Below, piece by piece: positions 60,918 to 64,000 of a stretch of 64,000 nt of DNA (the first letter of the stretch is position 1; each line of letters opens with the position of its first letter). The position numbers were made by a program, and so were the translations under genes. Under the pieces are notes generated by a model, which was given only the letters and a program-made list of their open reading frames with translations, was not told where the DNA came from and made no database searches. The stretch is from Chrysogorgia sp. JL179-B06 (taxonomy: Eukaryota > Cnidaria > Anthozoa > Scleralcyonacea > Chrysogorgiidae), in contig JAYKKM010000441.1 of assembly GCA_035772405.1 (NCBI GenBank), positions 544,501 to 608,500 on the forward strand, given 5' to 3'.

Positions 60918-61806
60918 CCGGTGTCCCAGGAAATTTGACCCCCCTAAAAAATGGCCCCCCCGGGCCATAGTTCCTAGGACATTTGGCCCCCTCTTCGGAA
61001 ATTTGGCCCCCATGTTTATGGTCTTGAAAAATTATAATCTTATGCTTTTTGCAGTTCTGATTAGTTACACGAACATTGTAGAATGTGTCTTGTTGTAGAT
61101 TTGAATATAAACGAAAGCACAATCGTCAATAGTTAACAGACTCGCGACATATGCATATTTCAAATATAAATGAAAGGTTAATGTTCTTGTTCAATCGATC
61201 AAACGTTTACGGTAAATAAGGTGTAAATGAAGGTCTAAACTGAACCTGGTACTCGTCTTTTACGACAGCAAAAGCATTTCGCGTAAACAAAGCACAATCG
61301 TCAAAAGTTAGAAGACTTGCGAAATAATTCTGACACAAACGAAACTCGAAAAGCACGATACTCGAGTAGTTAAAAGCATATTTCTGATATCCAGACGGCA
61401 GAACCGAATGAAAATTTTAAGGCAAAACCAAACCAAACAATTGAATGGTTTTTGTTGCGGTTCAGCACTCGACCAACGTACATGCCATGCATTCCTGTTC
61501 TGCAGAGAACGTATTTCACCGCCGAAAATAATGTTCACCGCCGAAAACATATTTTACCGTAGAGAACATAATGCACTACCGAAATAATTCCACTGTGGAA
61601 AATATATTTCACGGCCGAAAATATATTTGATCTACACTCATTATTTAAACCTCTGAGATAAAGCGGAGTGTTTTGTTGGGGGGACCAAATTTCCGAAGGG
61701 GGGGCCAAATTTCCTAGGAAATCTGGTCCGGGGGGGCCAAATTTCCTAGGAAATATGGCCCGGGGGGGCCAAATTTTCGGGGGGGCCAAATTTCCTGTGA
61801 CACCGG
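60918..61806. mobile_element. Second CCGGTGTC element with C/G-striped subterminal repeats (889 bp)
   Basis: The left CCGGTGTCCCAGGAAATTTG and right CAAATTTCCTGTGACACCGG are inverted. Tracts such as GGGGGGGCCAAATTTCCTAG alternate with TAGGAAAT. It matches the element at 20875-22066 in design, with CAAATTT where that one has CGAATTT. Confidence 0.8.
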
Positions 61807-62760
61807 CACGTTTTGGAACACTAAGTGGCGAAGGTTCCCTCAGCATGTGTTGCGGCGTTTTACATGGGAGAACAGGTTCTCCCGCTCGCTGGCGGTTATA
61901 TTCCGCGGATGGGCCCTTCGGCAGTGCCACCGAAGGGCTACACAGACGTTACGTGTCTTGCTTTCCCTGGCTTGCCGGGTGATACTTGTTTTATAACTAG
62001 TGCATGCGCGCGTTGTCACTTTGTTGTCCTTGTATGTCCTTTATGTACATTGCGTGTCCGGCGACGTTCCGATCCTGTCGTCGGCTTTTGGTTGCGGCTT
62101 TCAGGTTTGTTTGGGAGACTAGGCAGAAGTGAATTCGTTATTCTGGTCTCGTTAGATCATCCTCCACTACTTCGGTAGTGTGACTTGTATAGTCCCCGGG
62201 GGTTGAGGGTTTTCTCGGCCGCGCATGCAAGAAACACCACAAAGGGGACATGGAAAGGCCAGGCCTTGGCGTCTCGCAGGACTGCCTGGAGCTCACTAGA
62301 GGGGTGGTATGCACGGCTCAAGAGATTCTCTGGGAACTGCGACCCTCCAAATTTGTAATGTGCTTTGCCGGTACGGTGACGCGTGCCTTCACACCGGATT
62401 GTCATTAATGAACGTTATACAATGTTCTCACATTAGCAACAAAGGATAGTGCCGGGGACATTTTAAAACGTTGTCAAAACGTTTATTTTTCTCTCCACAA
62501 ACGTTCACTTACGTAAACAAACGTTAAAAAAATGCATGTTAACGGTAGCTAACCGGCTTTAAACAAGCGTTCTAGGCCTGCAATGTTTTCAAATACTAGC
62601 TGATTGTTATTTTTACTTGTCAACTGTTATCCTCTGGCAACCTGTAGAGAAACCTCCGCAGCGGTTCTCTCTTACGAATTTTATGTATTACTATTATTAA
62701 CTAACTATAAATTAACCTACAAAGCAAAATTTATTCTTGCACTCCAAAAGATTCATTGAA
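61807..62760. other. No gene recognised
   Basis: Moderately GC-rich up to 62.4 kb, with open frames of up to about 117 codons that resemble no known protein. The words AACGTTTATTTTTCTCTCCA and ACAAACGTT repeat at 62470-62530. Confidence 0.4.
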
Positions 62761-62869
62761 AACATCGAATAATTTTGTTTATGAGCCTGTCAGTCGAATT
62801 TTCACGCCATTCGTTTACATCTTTCAAAAGTCGGGGCTTAACTCGGGCGGCTTAACTCGAGACAGTTAA

Positions 62870-63191
62870 AGTGCATATAACGTCTGTGGGGATTTAACAT
62901 ATTTGTAATCTATGGATTCTCCTGAGATAAATTGTAATATATCTTGTCAGCTGTAAATTTCATCTTCATAGACTTTTTTGCTGTTAAAGTTGACGGAAAT
63001 GATGTCATAGCGGGCATCTGTAAAGAGGTTTTCATATAGACAGATGCCCGCTATGACATCACTTCCGTCAACTTTAACAGCAAAAAAGTCTATGAAGATG
63101 AAATTTTCAGCTGACAAGATATATTACAATTTATCTCAGGAGAATCCATAGATTACAAATATGTTAAATCCCCACAGACGTTATATGCACT
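62870..63191. mobile_element. 322-bp palindromic MITE at a TTAA site
   Basis: Two arms of about 150 bp (AGTGCATATAACGTCTGTGG ... GCGGGCATCTGT, then the complement) flank a 19-bp spacer. TTAA flanks both sides (62866-62869 and 63192-63195). The empty site CAGTTAACGACTTAG is present in the other inverted repeat at 59694, which proves the insertion and its 4-bp duplication. piggyBac or Kolobok families use TTAA. Confidence 0.9.
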
Positions 63192-63311
63192 TTAACGACT
63201 TAGACCCTTCTTTTATGGGGGCTTAACTCGAAGAGTGAAAACAGTGTTAAGAATGGGCGTGTCGGGGGCTTAACTCGAAGGGCTTAACTCGAGGGGTCGA
63301 GTTAAACCTTC

Positions 63312-63660
63312 GTTAATATGACTGCTGACCAACAAGATTTCATGCTTCAAGTTTGGGAACAAGTTTAGAAACGTTGCAATGCTTTTAAATGCTTGCTTTA
63401 AATACTGGTCAAAAGTGACTCAGAACAAAGTATTGTCCACCTTGAATGCATCTGGACGAGGGCCCGTGCGAAAAGTCGACCGCATGTTGCCAAATTCGCG
63501 ACTAAGAAAGCGCGTATACACAAGGTAAGAGGCAATGAGGCATGAACATAAGCTTCTCGGGAACAAATTTAACCTTAATCACAGATTGTCGCCAGATTTT
63601 AGGGAGTTGATGCTTAACTAATTTGCTAATATTTTAGATGTGGGCCCGTATGAATTTTTA
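63312..63660. other. No gene recognised
   Basis: 63313-63355 is the inverse of about 59225-59275 (ATGACTGCTGACCAACAAGATTTCATGC in part), outside the 3.7-kb unit; otherwise unremarkable. Confidence 0.4.
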
Positions 63661-63661
63661 A

Positions 63662-63825
63662 TTGTCTACCCAGAGGAATTCCAGGCAAGAAAATGTCTAC
63701 CCGACGAATTCCAGGCTAGAAAATGTCTTCCCCTGACGAATTCCAGGCTAGAAAATGTGTTCCCCTCAGGGGAATTCCAGGCTAGAAAATGTCTACCCTG
63801 AGGAATTCCTGGCTAGAAAATGTTG
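63662..63825. repeat. 32-bp tandem repeat, five units
   Basis: Unit GACGAATTCCAGGCTAGAAA, then ATGTCTTCCCCT, with small variations. Confidence 0.85.
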
Positions 63826-64000
63826 TTTCGACCTTGTTTCATTCGCAAAATACCATATTATATTGGCATAAGCCAATTAATATAACCTATAACCTAATAC
63901 TAATATATCGAAGACTTGGTGTAATCTACTAAAAGTGGATGTGCGAAAATTATTTGCTAAGCGCCTAATGCGCATGCTTGTCAGCCATGTTGTCCTTGAT

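Larger units (their letters stand above)
59583..63311. mobile_element. 3.7-kb unit bounded by TTAAGCC-type inverted repeats
   Basis: Left 59583-59800: several CTTCGAGTTAAGCCC copies, CCCGACACGCCCATTTTTTC, CATAAAAGAAGGGGCTTAAC, ACAGTTAACGACTTAG, ATTCGTTTACATCATTCAAA (on the opposite strand). The right, 62765-63311, carries the same in inverse order, split by a 322-bp MITE. The interior contains other repeats and no gene. The target duplication is unclear, although TTAATATGA occurs near both sides. Confidence 0.65.

Noticed and set aside
60384..61122. Minus-strand frame of 190 codons
   Set aside because: It crosses the GC-rich satellite and a MITE end; overlapping frames on both strands are equally open because of low stop frequency.
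61668..62178. Open frames with Gly/Pro-rich peptides
   Set aside because: They start in the C/G-striped MITE and show no conserved domain or coding-like codon use.

Overview
The window is eukaryotic and almost certainly metazoan nuclear DNA. It is AT-rich, has intron-containing genes with canonical GT/AG junctions, long (TA)n microsatellites, LINE reverse transcriptases, several Penelope-like elements (PLEs) with GIY-YIG endonucleases, a KDZ-type DNA transposon and many foldback/MITE elements. The combination of PLE, KDZ and a gene joining a tyrosine-recombinase-like domain to a SANT-like domain suggests a marine invertebrate, most likely a cnidarian. That is an inference, and no host marker gene fixes the species.

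Layout. 1-5.7 kb: poorly recognisable sequence with the remnant of a chromodomain-type LTR retrotransposon (about 3.4-4.86 kb). 5.76-9.44 kb: tandem copies of a 1.7-kb non-coding repeat. The third copy is split by 21.5 kb of nested DNA and resumes at 30.98 kb. 9.48-20.65 kb: an 11.16-kb DNA transposon with matching terminal inverted repeats, an 8-9-bp target duplication and 119-bp subterminal arrays on both sides. It carries an intact KDZ/CxC-type transposase gene (+), a divergently oriented DUF3987 ATPase-like gene (-) broken by one base, and a possible third gene fragment. Nested inside it are a 276-bp tRNA-like satellite and PLE fragments. 20.74-20.79 kb: a 57-bp perfect palindrome between 9-bp direct repeats. 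20.81-30.98 kb: a second, 10.2-kb transposon-like unit with its own inverted repeats, a nested G/C-striped element, remains of a multi-exon gene, a tail-to-tail pair of LINE ends and an 18-bp palindromic minisatellite.

31-45 kb: retrotransposon fragments, a nearly complete but frameshifted CR1/L2-like LINE (33.8-36.5 kb), a 48-bp minisatellite interrupted by a LINE end, a hAT-like 0.9-kb MITE with 8-bp target duplication, and a Harbinger-like 175-bp MITE with a TAA duplication. 44.9-51.5 kb: PLE/LINE composites, long (TA)n and a 110-bp perfect-looking palindrome. 51.5-57.5 kb (-): the best candidate for a real gene, six exons whose phases all agree, running from a tyrosine-recombinase-like domain through acidic and basic linkers to a SANT-like C-terminus. 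Its 5' exons were not found. 58-64 kb: nested repeats, including a 3.7-kb unit bounded by TTAAGCC-type inverted repeats that contains a GC-rich satellite, a second G/C-striped element and a 322-bp palindromic MITE at a provable TTAA insertion site.

The genes do not form one pathway. The most notable system is the large KDZ element carrying a divergent ATPase-like partner gene. Because uninterrupted copies of its target repeat lie beside it, the order of insertions and inversions can be read directly.
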